Source: Hungatella sp.
GTDB taxonomy: Bacteria > Bacillota > Clostridia > Lachnospirales > Lachnospiraceae
DNA length: 47,904 bases
Direction of reading: 5' to 3'
Assembly (NCBI GenBank): GCA_022792815.1
Contig: JAAWBS010000055.1
Coordinates: forward strand, 1-47,904
Shown here: positions 25,135 through 33,441 of the stretch, one piece after another
How the letters are laid out: each line of letters begins with the position of its first letter
Position numbering within the stretch: position 1 is the stretch's first letter
Notes under the pieces: model-generated
Seen by the model: the letters and a program-made list of their open reading frames with translations, nothing else
The model's database searches: none
What the model was told of the DNA's origin: nothing
Program-made: the position numbers and the translations under genes

Positions 25135-25949
25135 TGACACAGGAAACACGGATGGATCCGGTGCTGGCAGATTATCACATACACACGGAGTTCAGCGATG
25201 ACTCCGAGACTCCTATGGAAGAGGCTGTGATTCACGCCATCGCCGAGGGGCTTACGGAGATCTGTTTTACCGAGCACATTGACTATGGGGTGAAGACCGA
25301 TTTAAACTGCGACTGCGATGCCTATCTGAGAGAGATCAGAAGGTGCCAGGGCCTGTACGGCGGCCGGATTAAGATCCGTCTCGGCATGGAATTCGGCATG
25401 CAGACCCACACGATCAGACAGTTTCAGGATTCATTTGACCGCTATCCCTTTGACTTTATCATCCTGTCCTGCCATCAGGTGGAGGACAAGGAGTTCTGGA
25501 CCTATGACTTTCAGGAGGGGAAGAGCCAGGAGGAGTACAACCGCAGATACTACGAGGAGATCCTGCGCGTGATAAAGTCTTATAAGGATTACAGTGTCCT
25601 GGGACATCTGGACATGATACGGCGCTATGACCCCAAGGGGGACTATCCCTTTGAGGGGGTGCGGGATCTGGTGGAGGAGATCCTAAGACAGGTGATCGCG
25701 GACGGGAAAGGAATCGAGGTGAATACCTCCTGCTACCGATACAAGCTGCCGGATCTGACTCCGTCCCGGGAGATCTTGAGGCTGTACCGTCATCTGGGAG
25801 GCGAGATCATCACTGTCGGGTCAGATGCCCACGAGATTCCCTGGATCGGGTGGGCGAGTGCCGAGACCCAGATCAACCTAAAGGAGCTGGGATTTCAGGC
25901 GATATATACATTTGAGAGAATGAAGCCGGTGAGACACAGGCTGACATAA
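25131..25949 (+). CDS. PHP-family phosphatase, histidinol-phosphatase-like (HisJ type)
   Basis: 272 residues. The PHP metal-binding set is complete: DYHIHTEFSDDSE (HxH), FTEHIDYG, GMEFGMQ, LSCHQ, LGHLDMIRRYD and TVGSDAH. HisJ/HisK enzymes hydrolyse histidinol phosphate, but PHP phosphatases of this length act on several phosphoesters. No other histidine gene is here; it lies between a sugar permease and two HAD phosphatases. A sugar-phosphate or nucleotide phosphatase role is therefore as likely as histidine synthesis. It overlaps the MFS gene by four bases, and the next gene follows after 15 bases. Confidence 0.85.
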   Translation: MMTQETRMDPVLADYHIHTEFSDDSETPMEEAVIHAIAEGLTEICFTEHIDYGVKTDLNCDCDAYLREIRRCQGLYGGRIKIRLGMEFGMQTHTIRQFQDSFDRYPFDFIILSCHQVEDKEFWTYDFQEGKSQEEYNRRYYEEILRVIKSYKDYSVLGHLDMIRRYDPKGDYPFEGVRDLVEEILRQVIADGKGIEVNTSCYRYKLPDLTPSREILRLYRHLGGEIITVGSDAHEIPWIGWASAETQINLKELGFQAIYTFERMKPVRHRLT

Positions 25950-25964
25950 GATGAGGAGGAGAAG

Positions 25965-26804
25965 ATGGGGAAAATTATATTTATCGATGTGGACGGGACT
26001 CTGGTGGATTATGAGGGGAGGCTGCCGGAATCGGCGGCCGAGGCCGTCCGAAAGGCCAGAGAAAGGGGGCATCGGGTGTACATCTGCACCGGCCGGAGTA
26101 AGGCGGAGGTCTATCAGAATATATGGGACATCGGTCTCGACGGCATGATCGGCGGGAACGGCAGCTATGTGGAGGATCACGGCCATGTGGTGCTCCACCA
26201 GCTGATCACCCGGGATCAGTGCCGCCGGATCGTGGATTGGCTCCACAGCCGCAGGCTGGAATTCTACCTGGAGAGCAACAATGGACTCTTTGCCAGCGAG
26301 AATTTCTCGGTTAGAGGTCAGTCTGTGATGAGGGAGTACAGCAGGAGAAAAGGGAAAGAGGGCGCTGACACCATGACTGTGGAACAGGCATTTCCGGACA
26401 TGATTTTCGGCGGTGAGCTTTATCGGGACGACTTAAACAAGGTGAGCTATGTTCTGGACAGCTATCAGGACTTTTTGGATACCAGAAAACAGTTCCCGGA
26501 CCTGGAAAGCGGAACCTGGGGAGGAGCAGGAGAGACAGCCCTGTTCGGGGATCTGGGGGTCAAGGGGATCACCAAGGCCCATGCCATCTCGACGCTGCTT
26601 GCGTATCTGGGGGCCAAGAAGGAGGATACCATCGCCTTCGGGGACGCCAAGATCGACATTCCCATGCTGGAGTACTGTGAGATCGGAGTGGCCATGGGAA
26701 GCGGGGGAGAGGAGATCAAGGCCATGGCAGATTATGTGACAGACGGCGTGGAGGAAGACGGACTCTGCCACGCATTTGTCAAGCTCGGCCTCATCGAGGA
26801 GTGA
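25965..26804 (+). CDS. HAD-IIB (Cof-type) phosphatase
   Basis: 279 residues. The catalytic Asp pair is in FIDVDGTLVDYEG (residues 6-18). Motif II is YICTGRS, a C2B-type cap domain fills about 80-185, and motif IV is IAFGDAKIDIPML with the usual GVAMGSGGEEIKAMADYVT after it. These enzymes dephosphorylate sugar phosphates or similar metabolites; the substrate cannot be inferred. AGGAGGAG lies before the ATG. It is third in the MFS operon and followed within 20 bases by a second HAD of different sequence. Confidence 0.88.
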   Translation: MGKIIFIDVDGTLVDYEGRLPESAAEAVRKARERGHRVYICTGRSKAEVYQNIWDIGLDGMIGGNGSYVEDHGHVVLHQLITRDQCRRIVDWLHSRRLEFYLESNNGLFASENFSVRGQSVMREYSRRKGKEGADTMTVEQAFPDMIFGGELYRDDLNKVSYVLDSYQDFLDTRKQFPDLESGTWGGAGETALFGDLGVKGITKAHAISTLLAYLGAKKEDTIAFGDAKIDIPMLEYCEIGVAMGSGGEEIKAMADYVTDGVEEDGLCHAFVKLGLIEE

Positions 26805-26824
26805 GAAAACGGAGGACAGAAGAG

Positions 26825-27661
26825 ATGATCCGATTAATCGCCATGGATATGGACGGGACTTTGTTAAACAGCGAGAAAAAGATCAGTCCCAGGACCAGGG
26901 AGGCTCTCATCAGGGCCCAAAAAGCTGGGATCCGGCTGATCCTGGCCTCCGGGCGGCCCACCCGGGGGCTTAAGAGGTTCGCCGAGGATATCGGGATGAA
27001 GGAGTACGGAGGAGTGCTGGTGTCCTACAACGGCGCGAAAGCGGTGGACTGCGTGACAGGAGAAGTGCTTTTTGAGCAGGCCATGACAGCCGGGGAGGCC
27101 AGGGCGGTGCTGGAGCACTTGAAGCGCTTTGACCAGGTGCGTCCGATCATTGACCACGGGGAGTACATGTATGTCACTAATGTGTACCGACAGATGATCC
27201 GGCTGGACGGGAAGGAATTTAATGTGATGGAGTATGAATCCAGAAGCAACGGATACCTGCTGTGTGAGAAAGAAGACCTGGTGGCTTTTGTGGACTTCCC
27301 TGTGGAGAAGATTCTGACCACCGCTGACCCCGAGTATCTTATGGCCCACCATCAGGAGATGATGGAGCCCTTTAAGGATACTCTGAGCTGTATGTTCACT
27401 GGAAAGTTTTATTTCGAGTTTACCGCCCGGGGGATCGACAAGACCCGGGCTCTGTCCGCTGTTCTAAAAACCAGGGGGTATAGAAGGGAAGAGATGATGG
27501 CATTCGGAGACGGCCACAATGATATCTCCATGGTGACCTGGGCAGGCTGGGGCGTGGCTATGGCCAACGGGGTGGAGGAGCTGAAATCCGGTGCGGATGA
27601 AGTGACGGCATCCCTGGATGAGGACGGCATCGCTTTGGTGGTGGAACGATTACTGCACTAA
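26825..27661 (+). CDS. Second HAD-IIB (Cof-type) phosphatase
   Basis: 278 residues. RLIAMDMDGTLLNSEK is motif I, LILASGRPTRG motif II, DKTRALSAVL with its Lys motif III and MAFGDGHNDISMV motif IV, followed by GVAMANGVEELKSGADEVT. It is closer to classical Cof/YidA proteins than its upstream neighbour. The start at 26825 is nine bases after GGAGG (26811-26815); a GTG at 26801 overlapping the previous stop has no site. It ends just before the promoter of the alpha-galactosidase gene. Confidence 0.9.
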   Translation: MIRLIAMDMDGTLLNSEKKISPRTREALIRAQKAGIRLILASGRPTRGLKRFAEDIGMKEYGGVLVSYNGAKAVDCVTGEVLFEQAMTAGEARAVLEHLKRFDQVRPIIDHGEYMYVTNVYRQMIRLDGKEFNVMEYESRSNGYLLCEKEDLVAFVDFPVEKILTTADPEYLMAHHQEMMEPFKDTLSCMFTGKFYFEFTARGIDKTRALSAVLKTRGYRREEMMAFGDGHNDISMVTWAGWGVAMANGVEELKSGADEVTASLDEDGIALVVERLLH

Positions 27662-27665
27662 TCTA

Positions 27666-27694
27666 TTTACAAAAAACAGAGGCTGTTTTATACT
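27666..27694 (+). promoter_or_regulatory. Promoter with operator-like palindrome, alpha-galactosidase gene
   Basis: TTTACA (27666-27671) and TATACT (27689-27694) with a 17-base spacer. The spacer contains AAAACAG-AGG-CTGTTTT (27673-27689), a perfect seven-base-arm inverted repeat. A repressor bound there would block polymerase. It could also act as a weak terminator for the upstream HAD gene. Confidence 0.65.
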
Positions 27695-27727
27695 CTTCCA
27701 TACAACATCATAACAGGAGGCGATCGT

Positions 27728-28924
27728 ATGATAGCAGCAACACCGCCTATGGGGTGGAATTCGTGGAATACATTCGGACAGGATATTGACGAGAAGCTGG
27801 TTTTTGAGATAGCGGACGCCATGGTGGAGAAAGGATATCGGGATGCCGGATATGAGTATCTGGTTATCGATGACTGCTGGGCTTTGAAGGAGAGGGACAA
27901 GGACGGCAGATTGGTGCCGGACCCGGTGAAATTCCCCCACGGGATGAAGGCGGTGGCAGACTATGTCCACCGGGCAGGACTGAAATTCGGCATGTATTCC
28001 TGCGCCGGGATCCTGACCTGTGCCGGATACCCGTCCAGCTATGACCATGAGTTTGAGGATGCCAAGCTCTTTGCGGAGTGGGAAGTGGATTATCTCAAAT
28101 ATGATTACTGCAATTTCCCTCAAAATGCGGACGGCATCAATCGCTATCACACCATGAGCATGGCACTGAAGGCGACTGGGAGGGAGATCTGCTTTGCCGC
28201 GTGCAACTGGGGGCGCCACGACTCCTGGAACTGGATGCGCTCCATCGGCGCCCATATGTACCGCTCCACAGGGGATATTTTTGACAATTTCCGTTCCTTT
28301 ATGGGAATCTTTCAGTCTCAGCTGGACCACTTGAGTCAGTCAGGACCTTATTGTTTCAATGACATGGACATGCTGACCGTGGGCATGTACAATCAGGGCA
28401 ATGTGGCCATCGGCAAGCCGTGTACCGACGGAGAGTATCGGATCCAGTTCTCCCTCTGGTGCCTGGCAGGTGTTCCCCTCATGATGGGGGCGGACATCCG
28501 GAGCCTGAATCCCGAGATGGAAAAACTGCTTTTGAATCGGGAGCTGATCCGTATCGACCAGGACAGAGAGTGCCGTCCGCCCTACCTTGTGGGAAAGAAA
28601 AGCGTTATGGTACCTGAGGAGGATCGGGACAATGCGGTGGAGCCGTTAAGGGCAGTGAAGGACCGGCTCTATACCTTTATCAAGCACCTCTGCGACCGGG
28701 AATTTGTCATCGCCTGCTATAACCTGTTTGAGGAAGAGCGGGATATAAGCTGTATCTTTGCCGATGCGGGGGTTCCCTACTCCTCCGGGTACGGTTTCTC
28801 CATGAGGGATGTGTTTACCGGGGAGGAGCTGGGAGTGAAGCGGGATTACCACATTGTGTCCGTCCCGGGCCATGACTGTAAGCTGTACCTGTGCCGCCTG
28901 GCAAAGTGCGGGGGTGTGTCCTGA
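27728..28924 (+). CDS. Alpha-galactosidase, GH27 family, intracellular
   Basis: 398 residues. It removes terminal alpha-galactosyl units with retention. PPMGWNSWNTFG, YLVIDDCW and KFGMYSCAG are GH27 signatures. The nucleophile is Asp126 in YLKYDYCN, and the acid/base is Asp183 in the R-x3-D motif RSTGD. There is no signal peptide, so substrates such as melibiose or raffinose fragments must be imported first; the upstream MFS could do that. AGGAGG is eight bases before the ATG. Length matches a catalytic barrel plus a C-terminal beta domain. The four-base spacing to the next gene suggests co-transcription with it and possibly with lacI. Confidence 0.92.
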   Translation: MIAATPPMGWNSWNTFGQDIDEKLVFEIADAMVEKGYRDAGYEYLVIDDCWALKERDKDGRLVPDPVKFPHGMKAVADYVHRAGLKFGMYSCAGILTCAGYPSSYDHEFEDAKLFAEWEVDYLKYDYCNFPQNADGINRYHTMSMALKATGREICFAACNWGRHDSWNWMRSIGAHMYRSTGDIFDNFRSFMGIFQSQLDHLSQSGPYCFNDMDMLTVGMYNQGNVAIGKPCTDGEYRIQFSLWCLAGVPLMMGADIRSLNPEMEKLLLNRELIRIDQDRECRPPYLVGKKSVMVPEEDRDNAVEPLRAVKDRLYTFIKHLCDREFVIACYNLFEEERDISCIFADAGVPYSSGYGFSMRDVFTGEELGVKRDYHIVSVPGHDCKLYLCRLAKCGGVS

Positions 28925-28925
28925 C

Positions 28926-29282
28926 ATGCTGATAGTTGAACCAACAGCGCCGCCGGTATCGTCGCCTGCCCCATGGTTATCGGTCAGTGATGCCGTGCCT
29001 CCCTCCTCCGCCTTGCAGAGTGACGATAGATTCAGCACGGTCAGTTCAGAGAGGAACAAGTCAGCAGTACCCGGCAGGAAGGAAGGGAAGGAGTGCTGCA
29101 GGGGCTGCGGCAGAGAGGTGACTCTGGATGAGATCGGGGCTACGAAGAAGCTGGTGAATCGGGGAACCACGGATTATTATTGCCTGGACTGTCTGGCGGA
29201 ATACTTTGACGTGTCCAGAGAGGATATGGAGAAAAAAATCATATATTTTAAGAAAATGGGCTGTACCCTGTTTCAGCATTAA
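28926..29282 (+). CDS. Small Cys-rich (zinc-ribbon-like) protein
   Basis: 118 residues from the ATG at 28926, one base after the alpha-galactosidase stop, with GGGGG upstream as a possible ribosome site. Residues about 57-118 form a compact module: CCRGCGREVTLDEIGATKKL, then YYCLDCLAEYF and a C-terminal helix. The four Cys of CxxC...CxxC look zinc-binding, and similar 60-residue proteins are common in Clostridia (from memory). The first 56 residues are low-complexity and probably not conserved, so the true start may be later; the only later in-frame candidate noted is a TTG at 29013 without a good site. Function unknown. Confidence 0.65.
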   Translation: MLIVEPTAPPVSSPAPWLSVSDAVPPSSALQSDDRFSTVSSERNKSAVPGRKEGKECCRGCGREVTLDEIGATKKLVNRGTTDYYCLDCLAEYFDVSREDMEKKIIYFKKMGCTLFQH

Positions 29283-29339
29283 AATGATACGGCAGTACAG
29301 GCCGTGACGGCAGCCGCTGTCTGAGGTTTGGAGGGGAAG

Positions 29340-30344
29340 ATGAATATTGCAGAGATTGCCCGGAGGGCCGGTGTGTCCAGTGCGGCGGTGTCCCGCTATT
29401 TTAACAATGGGTATATATCTGAGAAAAAGAGGGAGCAGATCCGCAAGGTGGTGGAGGAGACCGGGTACCGGCCTTCCCTTCAGGCCCAGACCCTGCGGAC
29501 CAGAAAGACCAAGCTGGTGGGGGTGATCCTTCCCAAGATCGATTCGGCCGCGGCCATGGGCAGCGTCGTGGCCGGGATCCTGTCTCTGCTCAACGGCCAC
29601 GGCTACCAGATTCTCCTTGCAGATACCCAGAATGACCCGGTGAAGGAGCTGGACTATCTGTCCCTGTTCAATGAAAAGCAGGTAGACGGAGTCCTCCTCA
29701 TCGCCACGGTGTTTACGAGAGAACACAAAAAAGCTCTGAAGGGGATGACGGTTCCCGTGGTTATCATAGGACAGAGGCTGTCCGGCTATCACTGCGTCTA
29801 CCACGACGATTTTCACGCATTTTATGATCTGACTCGCCTGCTTCTTGCGCGGGGGAGAAGGCGCCTGGGGTATGTGGGCGTCTTTCGCCAGGATAAGGCC
29901 GTGGGGCTGGAGAGGTATCAGGGATATGAGAAAGCGGTGGAGGAGGCAGGGCTTTCCTCCTGCAGGGAATCTTATGTGACAGCGGAATTCACTATGGAGT
30001 CAGGATATGAGAAGGCCGGGGAACTGTTGGAGCGGTGGAAGGACTTGGACGGGATCCTCTGCGCCACCGATTCCATCGCCGTCGGAGTCATGCAGTATTT
30101 AAAGGAGCAGAAGATCCCGATTCCGGAGAAAGTGATGGTGACCGGCCAGGGGGATTCAGGCCTATCCAAGGTGGTGACGCCGACGCTCACCACGGTCCGC
30201 TATTCCTATGAGGAGAGCGGCAGGCTGGCGGCCTCGGTACTCCTTGAGCTTCTGGAGAGACAAGAAAGCGCCATGAAGGAGATCAAGCTGGGATATAAGG
30301 TGGTGGAGAGAGAGTCCACGGAAATACTGCCTAAAAATTACTAA
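29340..30344 (+). CDS. LacI-family repressor
   Basis: 334 residues. The N-terminal helix-turn-helix and hinge (MNIAEIARRAGVSSAAVSRYFNNG) precedes a periplasmic-binding-protein-like effector domain from about residue 60 (KLVGVILPKIDSAAAMGSVV). Start 29340 is preferred over an ATG 12 bases upstream because GGAGG is five bases before it and the family begins MN(I/V)xxIA. The closest look is ScrR-like. It faces a promoter with two operator-like repeats 33-80 bases downstream of its stop, so it probably regulates the HAD and GH13 genes that follow. Confidence 0.9.
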   Translation: MNIAEIARRAGVSSAAVSRYFNNGYISEKKREQIRKVVEETGYRPSLQAQTLRTRKTKLVGVILPKIDSAAAMGSVVAGILSLLNGHGYQILLADTQNDPVKELDYLSLFNEKQVDGVLLIATVFTREHKKALKGMTVPVVIIGQRLSGYHCVYHDDFHAFYDLTRLLLARGRRRLGYVGVFRQDKAVGLERYQGYEKAVEEAGLSSCRESYVTAEFTMESGYEKAGELLERWKDLDGILCATDSIAVGVMQYLKEQKIPIPEKVMVTGQGDSGLSKVVTPTLTTVRYSYEESGRLAASVLLELLERQESAMKEIKLGYKVVERESTEILPKNY

Positions 30345-30371
30345 GAAATTTTGTGAAATGTAGTGAGAGAA

Positions 30372-30425
30372 AATCGTTGCCCGAAACGATAGGGTGTGAT
30401 ACAATCATCTATGAAATCGATTACA
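30372..30425 (+). promoter_or_regulatory. Promoter with two operator-like repeats (HAD-GH13 unit)
   Basis: TTGCCC (30377-30382) and TACAAT (30400-30405) are separated by 17 bases. An inverted repeat ATCGTT/AACGAT overlaps the -35 region, and TGAAATCGATTACA (30412-30425), a near-perfect palindrome centred on CG, lies seven bases after the -10. The CG-centred form is typical of LacI-family operators. Confidence 0.65.
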
Positions 30426-30480
30426 TAAAATTTGCGGAAAGATGACAGGCAGAAGAAATCATCGGTAGTCGGAGGATGAG

Positions 30481-31311
30481 ATGAGAAGAAAAATTATTTT
30501 TTTGGATATCGACGGTACACTGACGGAGCCGGGGGCCAATCTGCCGCCCGAGTCCGCCGTGAAGGCCGTGGGGGCTGCCCGGGAAAAGGGCCATTATGTG
30601 CTGCTTTGCACAGGGAGAAATTATGATATGCTGTCCCCCCTTCTGCCCCTGGGCTTTGACGGGATGGTGGCCAGCTGCGGCGGCTACGTCCGGTTTCAGG
30701 ACCATGTGATCTACGACTGTCCCATGACAGGGGAACAGAAGGAGAGGGCTATGAGCGTCCTGAAGGACAACGGGATCTTCCGCACCATAGAGTGTATGGA
30801 CGGTTCCTATACGGACGGAGGGCTGAAGGAATTTCTGGCGGCCCGCGGCGAGGAGGGGACCAACAGCGAGCTGCTGCGCTGGCGCAGGCAGTTGGAGGAG
30901 TCCCTCCATATCCGTCCCATGGCAGAGTACCGGGGGCAGCCGGTGTACAAGATCGTGGTTATGGCAGACAGCCGGGAGCGGTTTGAGGAGCCGGTACGGG
31001 TTCTCGGCCGGGAATTTGAAGTATGTCTCCAGGAGCCTGATCGGTACGGATACATCAACGGTGAGCTGGTGAACCGGAAATTTGATAAGGGAAGAGGGGT
31101 CAGGAGAGTCTGTGAATACCTGGGCATCCCCCTGGAGGACACGGTGGGATTCGGCGACAGCATGAACGACGAGGCCATGCTTCGGACCGTGGCCCTGAGC
31201 ATCTGTATGGAGGACGGAAGCGAGAAGATGAAGGAGATTGCCGACGATGTGTGCCCTTGTGTGAGGGAGGACGGGCTGTATCGGGGATTTCTGAAATACG
31301 GACTTTGCTGA
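30481..31311 (+). CDS. Third HAD-IIB phosphatase, LacI-linked
   Basis: 276 residues. KIIFLDIDGTLTEPG is motif I, LLCTGRNYDM motif II, FDKGRGVRRV motif III and GFGDSMNDEAML motif IV. It resembles the HAD at 25965 in N-terminal pattern (K-I-I-F-x-D-x-D-G-T-L, then LPPESA) more than the one at 26825, which may indicate an old duplication. It is the first gene behind the LacI-type promoter and precedes an amylosucrase-like gene by 46 bases. Dephosphorylating an imported disaccharide phosphate for that enzyme is one possible job (inference). Confidence 0.88.
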   Translation: MRRKIIFLDIDGTLTEPGANLPPESAVKAVGAAREKGHYVLLCTGRNYDMLSPLLPLGFDGMVASCGGYVRFQDHVIYDCPMTGEQKERAMSVLKDNGIFRTIECMDGSYTDGGLKEFLAARGEEGTNSELLRWRRQLEESLHIRPMAEYRGQPVYKIVVMADSRERFEEPVRVLGREFEVCLQEPDRYGYINGELVNRKFDKGRGVRRVCEYLGIPLEDTVGFGDSMNDEAMLRTVALSICMEDGSEKMKEIADDVCPCVREDGLYRGFLKYGLC

Positions 31312-31357
31312 GGGATGACAGAAGGGATGGACATTTAAAAAAGAGAGGGGATTTGTC

Positions 31358-33253
31358 ATGAAGGAGACGAAAAAGAAAGCGGTGCAGGTGAAGGAAAAAG
31401 AGAGGGAGGACGGGAAGAAAAAAACCGACGGGATCTACCGAAAAAGGTTTGAGAGGCATTTTGAGGAGCTTAAGTGGCTTTACACGGAACTTTATGATAA
31501 CGATTCCATGTTTGCGGAGCTGTGCGATCACATGGAGGAGTTTTATGGGGAGAGAAGCCAGGCTCTGAGGGCCATGGACGAGAGCCGGGAGCAGCACACA
31601 GACTGGTATAAGCAGAATGATCTGCTGGGGATGATGCTCTACATCGATAATTTCGGCAAGACCATCAAGGGCGTGGAGGAGAAACTGGATTATCTGGAGA
31701 AATGCAATGTCAACTATGTGCATCTGATGCCATTTCTGGAGACCACAGAGGGCAAGTCTGACGGCGGCTATGCGGTGGCTGATTTCAGGAAGGTTCAGGA
31801 GAAGCTGGGAACTATGGAGGATTTGGAGAGCCTGACGGCAGCCTGCCATGAGAGGAAGATCAACGTGTGCATGGATTTTGTCATGAACCATACGTCGGAG
31901 GACCACGAGTGGGCCAAGAAGGCCAGAGGAGGCGACGGGGAGTACATGAGCCGGTACTACTTCTATGACAATGACAGCATCCCCAACCAGTATGAGCAGA
32001 CCGTGCCCCAGGTGTTTCCCACCACGGCTCCGGGAAACTTTACATGGCTTCCCGACGCGGGCCACTATGTGATGACCATGTTTTACCCCTATCAGTGGGA
32101 TCTGAATTACAAGAACCCCAGGGTGTTCAACGAGATGATGTACAACTTCCTCTATCTTGTCAACAAGGGCATCGACATCGTGCGTCTGGATGCGGTTCCC
32201 TATATCTGGAAGGAGCTGGGGACGCCCTGCCGAAACCTGCCCCAGGTCCACACCATTGTCCGCCTTATGCGCATGATCAGCGAGATCGTCTGTCCGGGAG
32301 TGCTGCTTTTGGGTGAGGTGGTGATGGAGCCGGCCAAGGTGGTGCCCTATTTCGGCACGGTGGAGAAACCGGAATGCCACATGCTCTACAATGTGACCAC
32401 CATGGCGACCACATGGCACACCGTGGCCACCAGGGAGGTGAGTCTTTTGAAAAAGCAGCTGGATATCGTCAACGGGCTTCCAAAGGAGTATGTATTTTTA
32501 AATTATCTCCGGTGTCATGACGACATCGGCTGGGGGCTTGACTATGACACCCTGAGACTGTCAGGGATCGAGGAGAGGCCCCACAAACAGTATCTCAACG
32601 ATTATTTCCAGGGATTTGCGGGGGAGAGCAACAGCCGAGGACAGCTCTACAACGCGGATCCGGTGACCGGTGACGCCAGGTTCTGCGGGACCACCGCCTC
32701 TCTGTGCGGCATCGAGAAGGCCGGGTTCGAGCAGGATAAGGAGGCCATGGAGCGGGCCATCCGACTGGACGTGATGCTGCACGCCTACATGTTTATGCAG
32801 TCGGGGATTCCGGTTCTCTACAGCGGAGACGAGATCGGACAGGTCAATGACTACAGCTATGAGGAGGACCCCAACAAGGCGGAGGACTCCCGTTACCTCC
32901 ACAGAGGCGCCATGAGGTGGGAGCTGGCAGAGAGAGCCGATGACCCGGACACGGTGGAGGGAAAGCTTTTTGGCAGGCTGAGACAGCTGGAGGAGATACG
33001 GAGACGGGAAAAGGCGTTTGTGTCCTACGGCGACGCCTGGACTGTGGAGACCTGGGACCCCTCTGTGCTGTGCATCGGGCGGCACTATGACGGGGAGAAG
33101 ATACTGGGAGTGTTCAATTTCAGCGAGTTTGACAAGACGGCGTGGATCGACGAGCGGGACGGAATGTATGTGGATATGATCTCCGGGGAGGAGAGAGAGG
33201 CCGCGGGGGTGAACGTGCCGGCTTACGGGTTCTGCTATCTCAAGAAGAAGTAG
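31358..33253 (+). CDS. GH13_4 amylosucrase / sucrose hydrolase-like enzyme
   Basis: 631 residues, close to the 636 of Neisseria amylosucrase. The four GH13 regions are DFVMNHTS, IVRLDAVPY (nucleophile Asp278), LLLGEVVM (acid/base Glu320) and LRCHDDIGW (Asp388). The GKSDGGYAV segment (Asp135) and EDSRYLHRG retain the Asp and Arg that form the sucrose-specific -1 pocket salt bridge in amylosucrase (D144/R509 there, from memory). The enzyme therefore probably cleaves sucrose, either hydrolysing it or making alpha-1,4-glucan. No signal peptide is present. A basic Lys-rich N-terminus (residues 1-30) is not part of the family core. A terminator follows. Confidence 0.88.
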   Translation: MKETKKKAVQVKEKEREDGKKKTDGIYRKRFERHFEELKWLYTELYDNDSMFAELCDHMEEFYGERSQALRAMDESREQHTDWYKQNDLLGMMLYIDNFGKTIKGVEEKLDYLEKCNVNYVHLMPFLETTEGKSDGGYAVADFRKVQEKLGTMEDLESLTAACHERKINVCMDFVMNHTSEDHEWAKKARGGDGEYMSRYYFYDNDSIPNQYEQTVPQVFPTTAPGNFTWLPDAGHYVMTMFYPYQWDLNYKNPRVFNEMMYNFLYLVNKGIDIVRLDAVPYIWKELGTPCRNLPQVHTIVRLMRMISEIVCPGVLLLGEVVMEPAKVVPYFGTVEKPECHMLYNVTTMATTWHTVATREVSLLKKQLDIVNGLPKEYVFLNYLRCHDDIGWGLDYDTLRLSGIEERPHKQYLNDYFQGFAGESNSRGQLYNADPVTGDARFCGTTASLCGIEKAGFEQDKEAMERAIRLDVMLHAYMFMQSGIPVLYSGDEIGQVNDYSYEEDPNKAEDSRYLHRGAMRWELAERADDPDTVEGKLFGRLRQLEEIRRREKAFVSYGDAWTVETWDPSVLCIGRHYDGEKILGVFNFSEFDKTAWIDERDGMYVDMISGEEREAAGVNVPAYGFCYLKKK

Positions 33254-33300
33254 AGGGAAATTTCCGGCTGTGCAGGCAGATTCGTTGTGTTTTTAAGAAG

Positions 33301-33334
33301 GCAGATGGAAAGCAGAGGCTTTTTGTCTGCTTTT
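33301..33334 (+). terminator. Terminator after the GH13 gene
   Basis: GCAGA (33301-33305) with inner AAAGC pairs with GCTTT and TCTGC (33326-33330), then TTTT. It lies about 48 bases past the GH13 stop. Confidence 0.65.
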
Positions 33335-33335
33335 C

Positions 33336-33354
33336 TTTGTCTCCCGGGGACAAA
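33336..33354. repeat. Palindrome upstream of the PBP gene
   Basis: TTTGTCTCCCGGGGACAAA is a 19-base near-palindrome about 88 bases before the penicillin-binding protein start. It could be an operator or a second hairpin of the preceding terminator. Confidence 0.35.
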
Positions 33355-33441
33355 AAGGAACATTTTCTCATGTTTATAAAAAAGAGACAGTGGGACAATA
33401 ACACCAGCTGAAAAAGACAGAAAGGCTGGGTGAGATGACAG

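Noticed and set aside
25965..27661. The two neighbouring HAD genes as a split or frameshifted single gene
   Set aside because: Each has its own complete set of HAD motifs, start and ribosome site.
31100..32419. A 439-codon open frame antisense to the GH13 gene
   Set aside because: It lies opposite a clearly recognisable enzyme with all catalytic motifs. It is rich in His, Leu and Pro as expected from the complementary strand of a GC-rich gene, and has no ribosome site.
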